This document shows positions 1-6,738 of a stretch of DNA of 14,330 nt, piece after piece. Below the pieces are notes generated by a model. The model worked only from the letters and a program-made list of their open reading frames with translations. It was not told where the DNA came from and made no database searches. Source of the stretch: Paraglaciecola arctica (lineage in GTDB: Bacteria > Pseudomonadota > Gammaproteobacteria > Enterobacterales > Alteromonadaceae); assembly GCA_003232445.1 (NCBI GenBank), contig QIJM01000102.1, positions 1-14,330 on the forward strand. Direction: 5' to 3'. A program made the position numbers and the translations under genes. Positions within the stretch are counted from its first letter, which is position 1; the number at the start of each line of letters is the position of its first letter.

Positions 1-232
1 TATAACGACACAAGCGTTCCAGCTTCTCTCGTTGGTGGGCTTTTATGGCCACACCGGCATGCAGTGAAAATCCGGACACGTTACCCACTGTCTCTGCAAA
101 CCGCTCGTCTGAATCGCAGGCCGGCAAGGTTTACAGGGTAAATACTTTGCGGCCTTGTTGTGGCCCCATGGCGATACGGTAGGTAATGGAATGCCCGAGC
201 AGTTGATCCATTCGATTTAGGTACACAGACAT
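1..232 (-). pseudogene. IS91-family transposase remnant, cut by the left edge
   Basis: Read on the minus strand, this frame gives YRIAMGPQQGRKVFTL, then a stop, then TLPACDSDERF and further on FSLHAGVAIKAHQREKLERL. These are hallmarks of the C-terminal half of IS91/IS801-type (Y2 rolling-circle) transposases, where the family normally has ...KVFTLQTLPA. The Gln codon after FTL has become TAA at 131-133, so the copy is a nonsense pseudogene. Similarity starts near the ATG at 230-232 (MSVYLNRMDQLLG), so the N-terminal catalytic half is absent on this side. The 3' end of the gene lies beyond the left edge. Family identity is confident; whether the break is old, or whether the rest of the element survives outside the window, cannot be seen. 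Confidence 0.85.
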
Positions 233-649
233 TTCCGAAGATATTAAAAGAGCGAATTATAGATATAAAGAGTTACTGTTACCCTCTATTGGAAAGAAAC
301 AAGCAGCGTATTTTCGATCATTTATTGGCACCTCTGACGGGAAGCTTTGGGAATACCACCCAGCCACGTGAACGAAAACTAATATCGGGCCTGTCTACTA
401 AACCTGTAAAGGAATATCGAATATATGTACTATTCTAGATAACCAATTCGTGGATGTGAAAACACAAAGATAATTGTAGATTCTGTACGCGACCGGAGAA
501 TTTGAGTAAATGAGCGGTTACACAATTCTGATCCATTAACTGACTTAGATAAAAGTGTATACAGCTTCTAATGATGTAATAAGTGGCACTTTACACCCAA
601 ACATCTAGCGGTAAAATGTAAAAAGTTTGTGGGATAAAGGATGTGGTAC
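233..649. other. Intergenic stretch without a recognisable gene
   Basis: This stretch of over 400 bp separates the transposase remnant from the LRR gene. A plus-strand frame stays open for about 55 codons up to a TGA near 370 (ending GKLWEYHPAT) but has no start codon, ribosome site or family resemblance. A weak, interrupted inverted repeat (CCCAAACAT at 596-604 against ATGT and GTTTGTGGG at 616-633) lies just past the LRR stop and might help end transcription, but it has no T-run. Nothing else is supported. Confidence 0.4.
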
Positions 650-2263
650 CTACTTTCGAATATTCAAATATTCCAACTCCAGAATTAATTTAGGTAACCT
701 GATACCTTTATTGCCACGAATATCAAGCTCAATTAGGGCTTTTAATTCCTGAATCGTTTCTGGTATATTTTTGATATGATTGTCCTCTATATCCAGTCTT
801 GTTAGCTGAACTAATTTTCCAACCGAATCGGGTAATTCACTCAGGTTGTTATTCGATACCACAAGCTCTTTGAGTTGACTTAACTGACCTATCCATTCTG
901 GTAGTTCGTTGAGGTTATTTTGGAACACATAAAGCGCTCGTAGAGCACTTAAGTTTTTGATCGATTCGGGTAATTGAGTTAATTTATTTCCAGCAACATT
1001 AAGCTCTTTTAAATGACTCAACTCACCAATCCACTCAGGTAATTTAACAAGCTTACCTCCAAAGACAATAAGTTTCTCAAGTTGGCACAATCGCCTAATT
1101 GACTCGGGTAGCTCGGTATAAATATCGCTAATATCCAGCGATTTTAAATGCGTCAATTTTTCAATTGAATCCGGTAGATCCGTTAAATCATTCATTGAAA
1201 GATTAAGTTCACTTAATTGGGCCAACTCACCAATCTGGTCAGGTAGATTATTAAGATCATTCATGGAAAGATTAAGTATTTCTAACTGAGCAAGCCGCTT
1301 TATGCTTGTAGGTAATTCTTTCAGACTATTGTTGTATAGGTCTAATGTTGTTAGTCGACCTAATTTACCAATCTGGTCAGGTAGGAAACTAATATTATTA
1401 CTAGTAAGGTCTAGTTTTCTCAAATGAACCAACGTGAAAAATGATTCTGGCAGGGTTGATAATTTATTTTTTTCAAGAATAAAACGACACAAGTTAGTTA
1501 AATCCCCTATCCAATCAGGTAAGAGCGACAAATTATTGTTACTAACATCTAGTGATTCGAGTTGTGTCAATAATGCCAGCCAATCAGGCAATTGATGCAA
1601 GCTATTATCACTGATATCAACATTAACCAATTCTCTCAATTCACCTATCCATTCTGGTAATGAAGAGAAAGAATTACCGCTAACATCAAGTTCTTGTAGT
1701 TGAGCTAATTGCTTTACCCATACCGGTAACTTGGTCAGGGCATTACTACTAAGGTATAGCACGCTTACTTCGCTTAGCTGCCCCATCCAGGCGCAGAAAT
1801 TATCGGCCTCCCAATCGTTTAGCTCCAGATTGGTTAAATACAAATTATTGATATTTTCTGCACGCAGAAAATCCAACTGATTATTTTCAATGATATTTTT
1901 GAGGCTAGTCAGACCTTTAGTTTCTAATATATGAACACCTGTTACAAACCCGTAACGCCAATCAAGGTAAATTTCATTAGATAATATTTTTGACAAGTTT
2001 TGTCCAAATATTCTTTTCCATGCTGACTGGGGTGAACTTTTCTTAACTAATGCCTCTGTATAATGCTCATATGAATCTGCAATTCGATCTTCAATTTCGT
2101 CGTGATTCTTAATACTACCCGCCTCCAACGCCACCTCAAAGCTAATAATTTCGCCTCTGGGATCGCCTTGTTCCTGTAGCCAGTCACTAAAGACCAATAG
2201 CGCATCAGGGTCATAAATACCTTTCCTTATATCTTCAAAAATATTTTTTTCTATTGACAGCAA
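650..2263 (-). CDS. Leucine-rich-repeat protein with TIGR02996-like N-terminal domain
   Basis: This is a 537-residue protein of unknown role, probably a protein-interaction scaffold. Residues 1-48 (DALLVFSDWLQEQGDPRGEI) match the repeat-companion domain TIGR02996, which usually precedes repeat arrays. Residues 165-533 hold about 16 leucine-rich repeats of almost constant 23-residue period (LxxLxLxxNxLxxLP), like those of SHOC2/PIRL-type proteins; one repeat (LKSLDISDIYTELPESIRRL) is a residue short. There is no signal peptide or membrane segment, so it is probably cytosolic. The start is TTG at 2261-2263: AGAGGA lies six bases upstream and no ATG or GTG is near. The gene stands alone, flanked by mobile-element debris. 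The domain call is firm; the partner and function are not visible. Confidence 0.85.
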   Translation of the reverse strand: MLSIEKNIFEDIRKGIYDPDALLVFSDWLQEQGDPRGEIISFEVALEAGSIKNHDEIEDRIADSYEHYTEALVKKSSPQSAWKRIFGQNLSKILSNEIYLDWRYGFVTGVHILETKGLTSLKNIIENNQLDFLRAENINNLYLTNLELNDWEADNFCAWMGQLSEVSVLYLSSNALTKLPVWVKQLAQLQELDVSGNSFSSLPEWIGELRELVNVDISDNSLHQLPDWLALLTQLESLDVSNNNLSLLPDWIGDLTNLCRFILEKNKLSTLPESFFTLVHLRKLDLTSNNISFLPDQIGKLGRLTTLDLYNNSLKELPTSIKRLAQLEILNLSMNDLNNLPDQIGELAQLSELNLSMNDLTDLPDSIEKLTHLKSLDISDIYTELPESIRRLCQLEKLIVFGGKLVKLPEWIGELSHLKELNVAGNKLTQLPESIKNLSALRALYVFQNNLNELPEWIGQLSQLKELVVSNNNLSELPDSVGKLVQLTRLDIEDNHIKNIPETIQELKALIELDIRGNKGIRLPKLILELEYLNIRK

Positions 2264-2587
2264 ATGTATTCCTCTTACCTATATGACGAATAACTAATCA
2301 ATCGCAAACTTGCCCAAATATATTATTTAAACCAATATAAATGTTACCTAGATTAAACTCAGTATAAGTCTAACATTTCCACGACATAAGTCCCAAACAT
2401 GAACACGGTGATAAACACAGTATTCGTGCTATCCATGCGAACAAATTACAATTCAGGAATATTAGTCAGCACACACTGGAAATTAGCGTTAGTGATACAG
2501 TAGCTATTTCTAGTGCCAAAAGCGACGTTCCCAACGAAAATGCTTCTCTTTGCCCTTTGATCTACCGCGGAAAAAATGGTTACCCGG
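2264..2587. other. AT-rich leader region upstream of the LRR gene
   Basis: No open frame of note occurs here. Read on the minus strand it should carry the LRR gene promoter: TTATGT and TATACT with 17 bases between them occur near 2360-2390, but this is only a consensus-level guess. The last part, next to the IS3 remnant, includes TGATCTACCGCGG near 2558, which could be the outer end of that element (IS3 ends commonly begin TG). The opposite end is not visible, so this is unproven. Confidence 0.3.
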
Positions 2588-2662
2588 TTAACGGACAGTT
2601 TTCATAGATTGAAATTCAACCGGTGTAACGTATCCAAGCGACTGATGAATTCGACATAACAA
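2588..2662 (-). pseudogene. C-terminal scrap of an IS3-family transposase (OrfB)
   Basis: On the minus strand the last codons read RIHQSLGYVTPVEFQSMKTV, then Arg and TAA at 2588-2590. HQSLGYVTPVEF is the standard end of the integrase catalytic region of IS3-family OrfB proteins (usually RRHSxLGYxxPxxF). Upstream of about 2662 the similarity stops, so only some 25 codons are left. No catalytic DDE residue remains and the fragment cannot be active. It lies immediately outside the 52-bp inverted repeat that starts at 2685, which suggests that another event truncated the insertion sequence. Confidence 0.75.
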
Positions 2663-2684
2663 ATTTGATCGTGAGTATAAGTAA

Positions 2685-2736
2685 AATAAAAGCCCTATTC
2701 GCAATAGCCCAAGGTTATTGAACAGCCGATCAGCTC
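2685..2736 (+). repeat. Left arm of a 52-bp imperfect inverted repeat
   Basis: Positions 2685-2736 match the reverse complement of 3574-3625 at about 44 of 52 bases by eye. Shared blocks include AATAAAAGCCCTAT, TATTGAACA and CCGATCA. The arms enclose 941 bp in total. No clear target-site duplication is visible outside them, so they may be the ends of a dead mobile element or two copies of a small repeat in opposite orientation. Confidence 0.75.
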
Positions 2737-2779
2737 TCTTTTTTCTCTTATTCCGGTGAACCGTTGCTAAATCTCGCCT

Positions 2780-2958
2780 CTTTTACTTCACATTTTCTGA
2801 ACTTTAGCTCGATTTTCAACCCATTCCCTCCGTCGGAACGACAGAATCCCTCGGCAACTGCTCCCTGCGTTGCTCTACCTCCTGCGTGGCCCAGGCCAGC
2901 CTCTCGATCTCCGATCTCACCTTCTCCTTGCAGTTGTACCACTTTTGTTAAACAGTAA
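2780..2958. other. GC-rich block of unknown origin, open in two minus-strand frames
   Basis: This stretch is clearly richer in G and C than its surroundings and is open in more than one frame. One minus-strand frame reads WYNCKEKVRSEIERLAWATQ and continues about 21 residues to a TGA, with a charged helical look typical of a protein C-terminus. Another frame begins at a GTG at 2942 and would give a Gly-rich 64-residue peptide, which looks less like protein. A plus-strand frame is open too. None has a convincing ribosome site and I recognise no family. It is probably a fragment of a foreign gene left between insertion events. Confidence 0.3.
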
Positions 2959-3131
2959 TAAGTTGAAAAGGGGTTTAGTCAAACAAGCTTAACGGTGGTG
3001 GTTGATAAAAAATTATAGAGCGATTAGAAGATAAGTCTTTGAAACAGTGCGATGGGTAAGGCCGATGTGGGTACTAAGGAGCAGACAAAAGTTATAACAG
3101 ACAACATTAAAGGTAATTTAGCAAGAGATAA

Positions 3132-3414
3132 AATCAAGTTTTTTATAATGGAGTTCCTACCGGCTATGCAACCTTTAACCGGGGATTTTTCACTGAAATA
3201 AGTGAAACGATGGGCGATCAACTGGTATTATTTTTTGCCTATGAAAACAATCAGCCGGGGATTTATCCCGATAGAAACCCGATCTACCCACTGGGTCAGC
3301 CACCCTGAATTTTCAAAAACCATTCGCCACTACCTGAAATTTGAAAACCAGCATATTAGCGACTATAAAAAAGAACTGGAGCGACACCTGCCCTATCGAA
3401 AAGATGATTCTTAA
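3132..3414 (+). pseudogene. Internally deleted remnant of a DUF482 (FemAB/GNAT-like) gene
   Basis: Two pieces of one family lie side by side in different frames. The first (about 3141-3255) reads GFFTEISETMGDQLVLFFAY followed by ENNQP, matching the middle of DUF482 proteins (peptidogalycan-type GNAT/FemAB fold). The second (from about 3253 to a TAA at 3412-3414) reads SRGFIPIETRSTHWVSHPEF and ends ELERHLPYRKDDS, matching the family's C-terminus. The 60-70 residues normally between them (…VAGAL to GxQGEHK…) are missing, with the junction at CAGCCGG near 3251-3257. The N-terminal half is also gone: a stop at 3129-3131 closes the frame. An intact member would be about 370-390 residues. An ATG at 3202 opens a 70-residue frame through the second piece, but a functional protein is unlikely. 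Confidence 0.65.
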
Positions 3415-3442
3415 CTGTTGATTTTCAATGACAACCCTTAAG
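3403..3442 (+). repeat. 40-bp repeat, copy A (3' end of the DUF482 remnant)
   Basis: GATGATTCTTAACTG, then a slightly variable spacer, then AATGACAACCCTTAAG. The same arrangement is at 8279-8319, in the same orientation, with two mismatches and one indel by eye. This copy supplies the last codons (DDS and stop) of the DUF482 remnant. Its reverse strand would read LKGCH and stop, echoing the LKGCHSK end of the gene at 8296. Confidence 0.75.
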
Positions 3443-3479
3443 CCTGATGGCTCTCCACGAATGTTATGTTTTTTAGCCA

Positions 3480-3505
3480 AATTAATTAGTCGGCCCTGAT
3501 TAATT
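3480..3505. repeat. AT-rich inverted repeat
   Basis: AATTAATTAG at 3480-3489 and CTGATTAATT at 3496-3505 pair in nine of ten positions around a six-base loop. There is no T-run after it, so it is not a typical terminator. It could be a protein-binding site or a relic of the debris region. Confidence 0.5.
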
Positions 3506-3573
3506 AAGCAATTCTATCTTGTGTAACGATATAGCGAATATCACAACTTAAAAAGTGGCCCCAAAAAAAACCT

Positions 3574-3625
3574 GAGTTGATCGGGTGTTCAATACCCCAG
3601 GGCTTTTGGGGATAGGGCTTTTATT
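3574..3625 (-). repeat. Right arm of the 52-bp imperfect inverted repeat
   Basis: This is the reverse-complement partner of 2685-2736 (about 85% by eye). Similarity fades beyond AATAAAAG on the outer side. On the inner side both arms run into a T-rich tract after GATCA(A/G)CTC. That shared inner T-tract is unusual for simple terminal repeats. Confidence 0.75.
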
Positions 3626-3750
3626 CCCCTACTCTCTGGGTACTCTTTTCATGTGGATATGTGGACAGACTTAAAACCCCTATAAAATACTGTATATATT
3701 CTGGTTTTAGCAATAACGCCAAGCAAGCACTGATATAAAAATTGTATTAA

Positions 3751-4500
3751 GTGCCTATGGATAAAATGAATATAATGACCTATAATATTACTCATCAATA
3801 TCATTTAGGCGCTTTTATTATGCCAAAAGAGTTAACACAGAACTCTGTGCAGTATTTCAAAACAGATAAAGAGACACCAAAGTCTACGCTTACAACAATA
3901 CTGAAAAATGTGCAGGAAAAAATTGAAGAAAAAAATAATTTGCTGCTTATTATGAGTGAAAATGCGCAAGAACTTGAACGTATCGAGTCGCTTGTGCGAT
4001 TAGTGCATCTCCGTATAAAGGATCTCAAAGATAGTGAAATGGAACACTTAGTGGAAATGGCTATGCCTACGGTTAATTTACAACAACCCAATGAGATATT
4101 GGATCAAGCTAGACAAAATGCTGAACTACGCACTGATTTTCTCAAAACCTATAAAGCACTAGGCGCAGAAGATGTACACAAGTTTTGTGGGTCAACCGCA
4201 ACTAATAAAGCAGCGTTAGCAGGTGCTTGGCGAACAAAAGGGCTGATCTTCAAGATAGAAAATAATAATCGCCAACTTTACCCAGTGTTTCAGTTTGACA
4301 GCACGACCGGTAAGCCAAAACCTGTTATTGCACGAATTTTAAAAGCACTAGGAGCCAACATGGGCCCATGGCAAATTGCCATATGGTTTACAACACCAAA
4401 TCCAAGTTTACAGAGATGCCGGCCTGTCGATCTATTGGATAGAGACCCCACAAGAGTGGTTAACGCCGCCAAACAGCTTTTAGCGGATAACCTGTTCTAG
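3751..4500 (+). CDS. MbcA/ParS/Xre-type antitoxin of a RES toxin-antitoxin pair
   Basis: This protein probably binds and neutralises the RES toxin encoded 1 nt downstream. Residues 188-247 (KPVIARILKALG, WQIAIWFTTPNPSL, RPVDLLDRDPTRVVNAAKQL) match the DUF2384/Xre-MbcA-ParS toxin-binding domain. Residues 118-184 (GSTATNKAALAGAWRTKGLI, then LYPVFQFD) match the segment that precedes it in this family. Residues about 44-105 are charged and helix-rich, possibly coiled coil. I see no standard Xre helix-turn-helix. At up to 249 residues it is longer than usual antitoxins. The start is unsure: GTG at 3751, ATGs at 3757, 3766 and 3775, or ATG at 3820 (MPKEL, giving 226 residues); none has a good ribosome site. 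Confidence 0.8.
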   Translation: MPMDKMNIMTYNITHQYHLGAFIMPKELTQNSVQYFKTDKETPKSTLTTILKNVQEKIEEKNNLLLIMSENAQELERIESLVRLVHLRIKDLKDSEMEHLVEMAMPTVNLQQPNEILDQARQNAELRTDFLKTYKALGAEDVHKFCGSTATNKAALAGAWRTKGLIFKIENNNRQLYPVFQFDSTTGKPKPVIARILKALGANMGPWQIAIWFTTPNPSLQRCRPVDLLDRDPTRVVNAAKQLLADNLF

Positions 4501-4501
4501 C

Positions 4502-5143
4502 ATGGCAGATAACAAATTAAAAGAATTACCTGATCCGCCAGAATCAGGACTTAAGCCACATGTAGCCCCATTTAAACCTAAACGTCTGTTTCGCGTTCAC
4601 CCAAATAAGCACGCCTCAACTTCATTTAACCGAGGATTTGGTATCGGGCGATTCCATCCGATTTACGATCAATCAGGTAAGTCTATTCCAACATTGTATG
4701 CATCAGATCAAATTAACGGTGCATTATCAGAAACAGTATTTGGTAACACAATGAGTGGCGATGTAGTGTATCAGGCAGCGTTAATTGATAAATATCTATC
4801 GAGAATTAGCTACCAAAAGGAACTACAGTTGATCGATCTAACAGGTAACTATATCAAGCGACTTAAAATTACGCGCCTACAGTTGATTGAATCCGAAGAA
4901 GCGAACTACAAGATCACTGCTCGTTGGGCAGAAGCCTTGCATCGTGCATGCCCAAAGGCGCATGGTATTAAATGGGTCTCCCGACAATTTGATACGGCAA
5001 AATCCATTCTTTTATTTGGAGATAGAGTAAAACCATCGCAATTGAAGGACCTAAATAAAAGCGAACTACTTGGGAAAGACGATGGATTTCGACTTGTGCT
5101 CAAAGCAGCCAGGGAAGCCAATATTACAGTTGTAACAGGCTGA
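4502..5143 (+). CDS. RES-domain toxin (NAD+-consuming)
   Basis: This is a 213-residue RES-domain protein. Known RES toxins deplete cellular NAD+ by phosphorolysis or hydrolysis and stop growth. Family landmarks are LFRVHP (Arg31), GIGRFHPI (Arg50), PTLYASD (Tyr66), ALSETVFGN (Glu77), LQLIDLTG, ITARWAEALH and GIKWVSRQFDTA (Ser160), followed by LLFGDRV. The Arg, Tyr, Glu and Ser expected in the active site are therefore all present, and the toxin looks intact. The ATG at 4502 follows the antitoxin TAG by one base, so the pair is very probably translationally coupled. Control would be by autorepression through the antitoxin, as in other RES-Xre pairs; that is inference. The biochemical subtype (phosphorylase or glycohydrolase) cannot be told from sequence. 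Confidence 0.9.
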   Translation: MADNKLKELPDPPESGLKPHVAPFKPKRLFRVHPNKHASTSFNRGFGIGRFHPIYDQSGKSIPTLYASDQINGALSETVFGNTMSGDVVYQAALIDKYLSRISYQKELQLIDLTGNYIKRLKITRLQLIESEEANYKITARWAEALHRACPKAHGIKWVSRQFDTAKSILLFGDRVKPSQLKDLNKSELLGKDDGFRLVLKAAREANITVVTG

Positions 5144-5197
5144 TATTCGCTAGTATTATGCCCAATTAATTCAGTATTAGTTTTGCATCATCTTTAT

Positions 5198-5230
5198 AGC
5201 ATTAGCCCAATAATCACGCCTGGTAATGCT
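5198..5230. repeat. Hairpin between the toxin gene and the pseudouridine synthase gene
   Basis: AGCATTA at 5198-5204 pairs perfectly with TAATGCT at 5224-5230, and CC/GG can extend the stem across a bulged G. It lies 55 bp past the toxin stop. No U-run follows, so a terminator role is only a guess. Confidence 0.35.
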
Positions 5231-5260
5231 CGAAAGTGCAACCATGGAACTTCGCAAAAG

Positions 5261-5288
5261 TTGTTACTGAAAAAAAATTCTGTATAGT
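5261..5288 (+). promoter_or_regulatory. Candidate sigma70 promoter for the pseudouridine synthase gene
   Basis: TTGTTA (5261-5266) and TATAGT (5283-5288) are separated by 16 bases, mostly an A-run. Transcription would begin near 5295, leaving a leader of about 25 bases that contains an AAGG before the ATG at 5321. This rests only on consensus matching. Confidence 0.4.
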
Positions 5289-5320
5289 CAACATGACTGA
5301 AGCAACAAGGCAAAAAACTG

Positions 5321-6190
5321 ATGTCCGATAGGTTAAGAGTAAATGAGCCCAATGGCCTAATGGATTTTCTCATTAACCAACTTCAAGGGTGGAGCCGAAA
5401 AAAGATTAAGCAACGACTCAAAGCCGGCTGCGTAATAGTAAACGGCCAGTCCATTGTACAACATAATTATGCATTGAAAGTAGGCGACAATGTAGAAGTA
5501 CTGGCGTCGACAAAAAAAATATCGCAAACCTCAGGCCAACTCGAAATCCTGTATTCTGATCGCAACCTTATCGCTATTAATAAACCGGCAGGATTGTTAT
5601 CTGTGGCATCCGCGAGTGAAACTAGAAACCATGCACTTGCCATTCTTCGCAAGCAGCTCTCCCGCCCTCAGCAATCAGTGAAACTTTGGCCAGTACATCG
5701 ACTTGACCGCGATACCTCTGGTGTGTTGTTGTTTGCTACTTCACGTAACATGCGCGAAGCAATCATGCAATTATGGCCTCAGGCTATAAAAAATTATCTA
5801 GCGATAGTACAAGGCTGTCCTAACCCTAAACAAGGGGTGATTGATCAGCCCCTGCGCGCAGATGAAAAAGAATATCGAATGCATGTCGGAGCACATCCTG
5901 AGGCTAAAAATGCCGTCACGCATTTTACCACCCAACGTAGCGTGAATGAATTATCACTCCTGGAGCTTACGCTTGAGACTGGCCGCCAACATCAAATTCG
6001 TGCGCATTTATCTTGGTTAGGACACCCGGTGATAGGCGACTCACGTTATGGAATTGAAGGGCCGCGCATGGGACTGCATGCGCTAAGCCTTAGTATTATA
6101 GAGCCTAACACCAAAAAAAGGCTTACTTTCGAAACACCTGCACCTGCTGATTTTTATATTTTGTTAAAAAACACACGGGGAACACTTTAA
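5321..6190 (+). CDS. RluA-family RNA pseudouridine synthase
   Basis: This 289-residue enzyme should convert specific uridines in rRNA or tRNA to pseudouridine. Residues 1-62 form an S4 RNA-binding domain (WSRKKIKQRLKAGCVIVNGQ, then KVGDNVEV). NKPAGLLS at 88-95 is the first family motif. PVHRLDRDTSGVLLFA at 125-140 is the catalytic motif, with Asp129 as the expected nucleophile. TGRQHQIRAHL and GHPVIGDSRYG are the closing motifs, all intact. The order S4 then catalytic domain is as in RluC and RluD, but the protein is shorter than E. coli RluD and its target uridine cannot be assigned. The ATG start is preceded by AAGG ten bases upstream. The gene is convergent with the next gene, with 20 bp between the stops. 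Confidence 0.92.
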   Translation: MSDRLRVNEPNGLMDFLINQLQGWSRKKIKQRLKAGCVIVNGQSIVQHNYALKVGDNVEVLASTKKISQTSGQLEILYSDRNLIAINKPAGLLSVASASETRNHALAILRKQLSRPQQSVKLWPVHRLDRDTSGVLLFATSRNMREAIMQLWPQAIKNYLAIVQGCPNPKQGVIDQPLRADEKEYRMHVGAHPEAKNAVTHFTTQRSVNELSLLELTLETGRQHQIRAHLSWLGHPVIGDSRYGIEGPRMGLHALSLSIIEPNTKKRLTFETPAPADFYILLKNTRGTL

Positions 6191-6210
6191 GCTAGCATGT
6201 CTAGCATAAC

Positions 6211-6738
6211 TTACTTATGTGTTAGTGGCTCTACATCTAGCAATGCTGCTTTACCGTTACCGGCAACCCTGACTACTGCGACACCACCTGCCCGTAATCG
6301 CGATTCCAGGTCCAGGGCTTTTTTCTTTTTCGCAAAAAAAGCCTCGATGCCATATTTAACCCTGACGCGACTATTGCTATAGACATAAGTATCCTGTACC
6401 CGGCCACGTATAAACAGACCACTATTGGGTTTGGTTAGTGTCGCGCGTTCATAAACATAGAGCCCATCACTCCCTTTCTTTAGTTTGACATAGACCTTTT
6501 CGCCTGTACGAATAGGTTTTTTCTCCCCGCTCTCTATCAATTGAACGCGAGAGATATCATATCCCAAACGTGCATAGTTACCACGAAACAGGCTTCTTGG
6601 ATCCACAGGAACGGTTTTTAATCGAATCTCCTGGCCAAACCAGATTGGATAAACCGAGTTTAGATATTCGACCATCAAGATTAAAAACTGAAAGCTGATG
6701 GCAACAATTAATCCGTGTTTTACCCACTGCTTATTCAT
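6211..6738 (-). CDS. GDYXXLXY-domain membrane-anchored protein
   Basis: This 175-residue protein has one N-terminal membrane segment at about residues 8-26 (GLIVAISFQFLILMVEYL); the rest probably lies outside the membrane. RGNYARLGY at 52-60 is a variant of the G-D-Y-x-x-L-x-Y signature (Asn for Asp), and the preceding VPVDPRSLFRG is typical of the family. The biochemical role of the family is unknown. Its ATG overlaps the stop of the upstream DUF2157 gene by four bases, so the two are co-translated. Such proteins are repeatedly found next to DUF2157 and DUF4401 membrane proteins; a separate DUF4401 gene is absent here. The Lys-rich patch FFAKKKKALD is encoded by an A-rich hairpin sequence. 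Confidence 0.85.
   Translation of the reverse strand: MNKQWVKHGLIVAISFQFLILMVEYLNSVYPIWFGQEIRLKTVPVDPRSLFRGNYARLGYDISRVQLIESGEKKPIRTGEKVYVKLKKGSDGLYVYERATLTKPNSGLFIRGRVQDTYVYSNSRVRVKYGIEAFFAKKKKALDLESRLRAGGVAVVRVAGNGKAALLDVEPLTHK

Larger units (their letters stand above)
3415..3750. other. Intergenic region upstream of the toxin-antitoxin pair
   Basis: No gene is visible in these 336 bp. They contain an AT-rich hairpin (3480-3505), the right arm of the 52-bp inverted repeat (3574-3625), two overlapping GC-stem hairpins (3595-3629), and a weak promoter-like pair, TTAAAA at 3671-3676 and TATATT at 3695-3700 with 18 bases between them. The last could drive the antitoxin gene at 3751; the match to consensus is poor. 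Confidence 0.4.

Noticed and set aside
205..370. Open plus-strand frame ending GKLWEYHPAT
   Set aside because: It has no start codon, is antisense to the IS91 remnant at its left end and is short enough to be chance.
3052..3201. Small plus-strand gene of 49 residues (MGKADVGTKEQ...)
   Set aside because: It overlaps the DUF482 remnant in another frame, has no ribosome site and resembles no family I recognise.
3686..3703. LexA box before the toxin-antitoxin pair
   Set aside because: CTGTATATATTCTGG has one good half only; the second half lacks ACAG.
2290..3750. CRISPR array or tRNA in the low-gene region
   Set aside because: No regularly spaced short repeats and no cloverleaf with a TTC loop motif were seen on either strand.
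6316..6343. GGCTTTTTT/AAAAAAGCC hairpin as a terminator for the RluA-type gene
   Set aside because: It lies inside the GDYXXLXY coding region, the stem is mostly A-T, and no U-run follows on the plus strand; it is explained by the Lys-rich codons.
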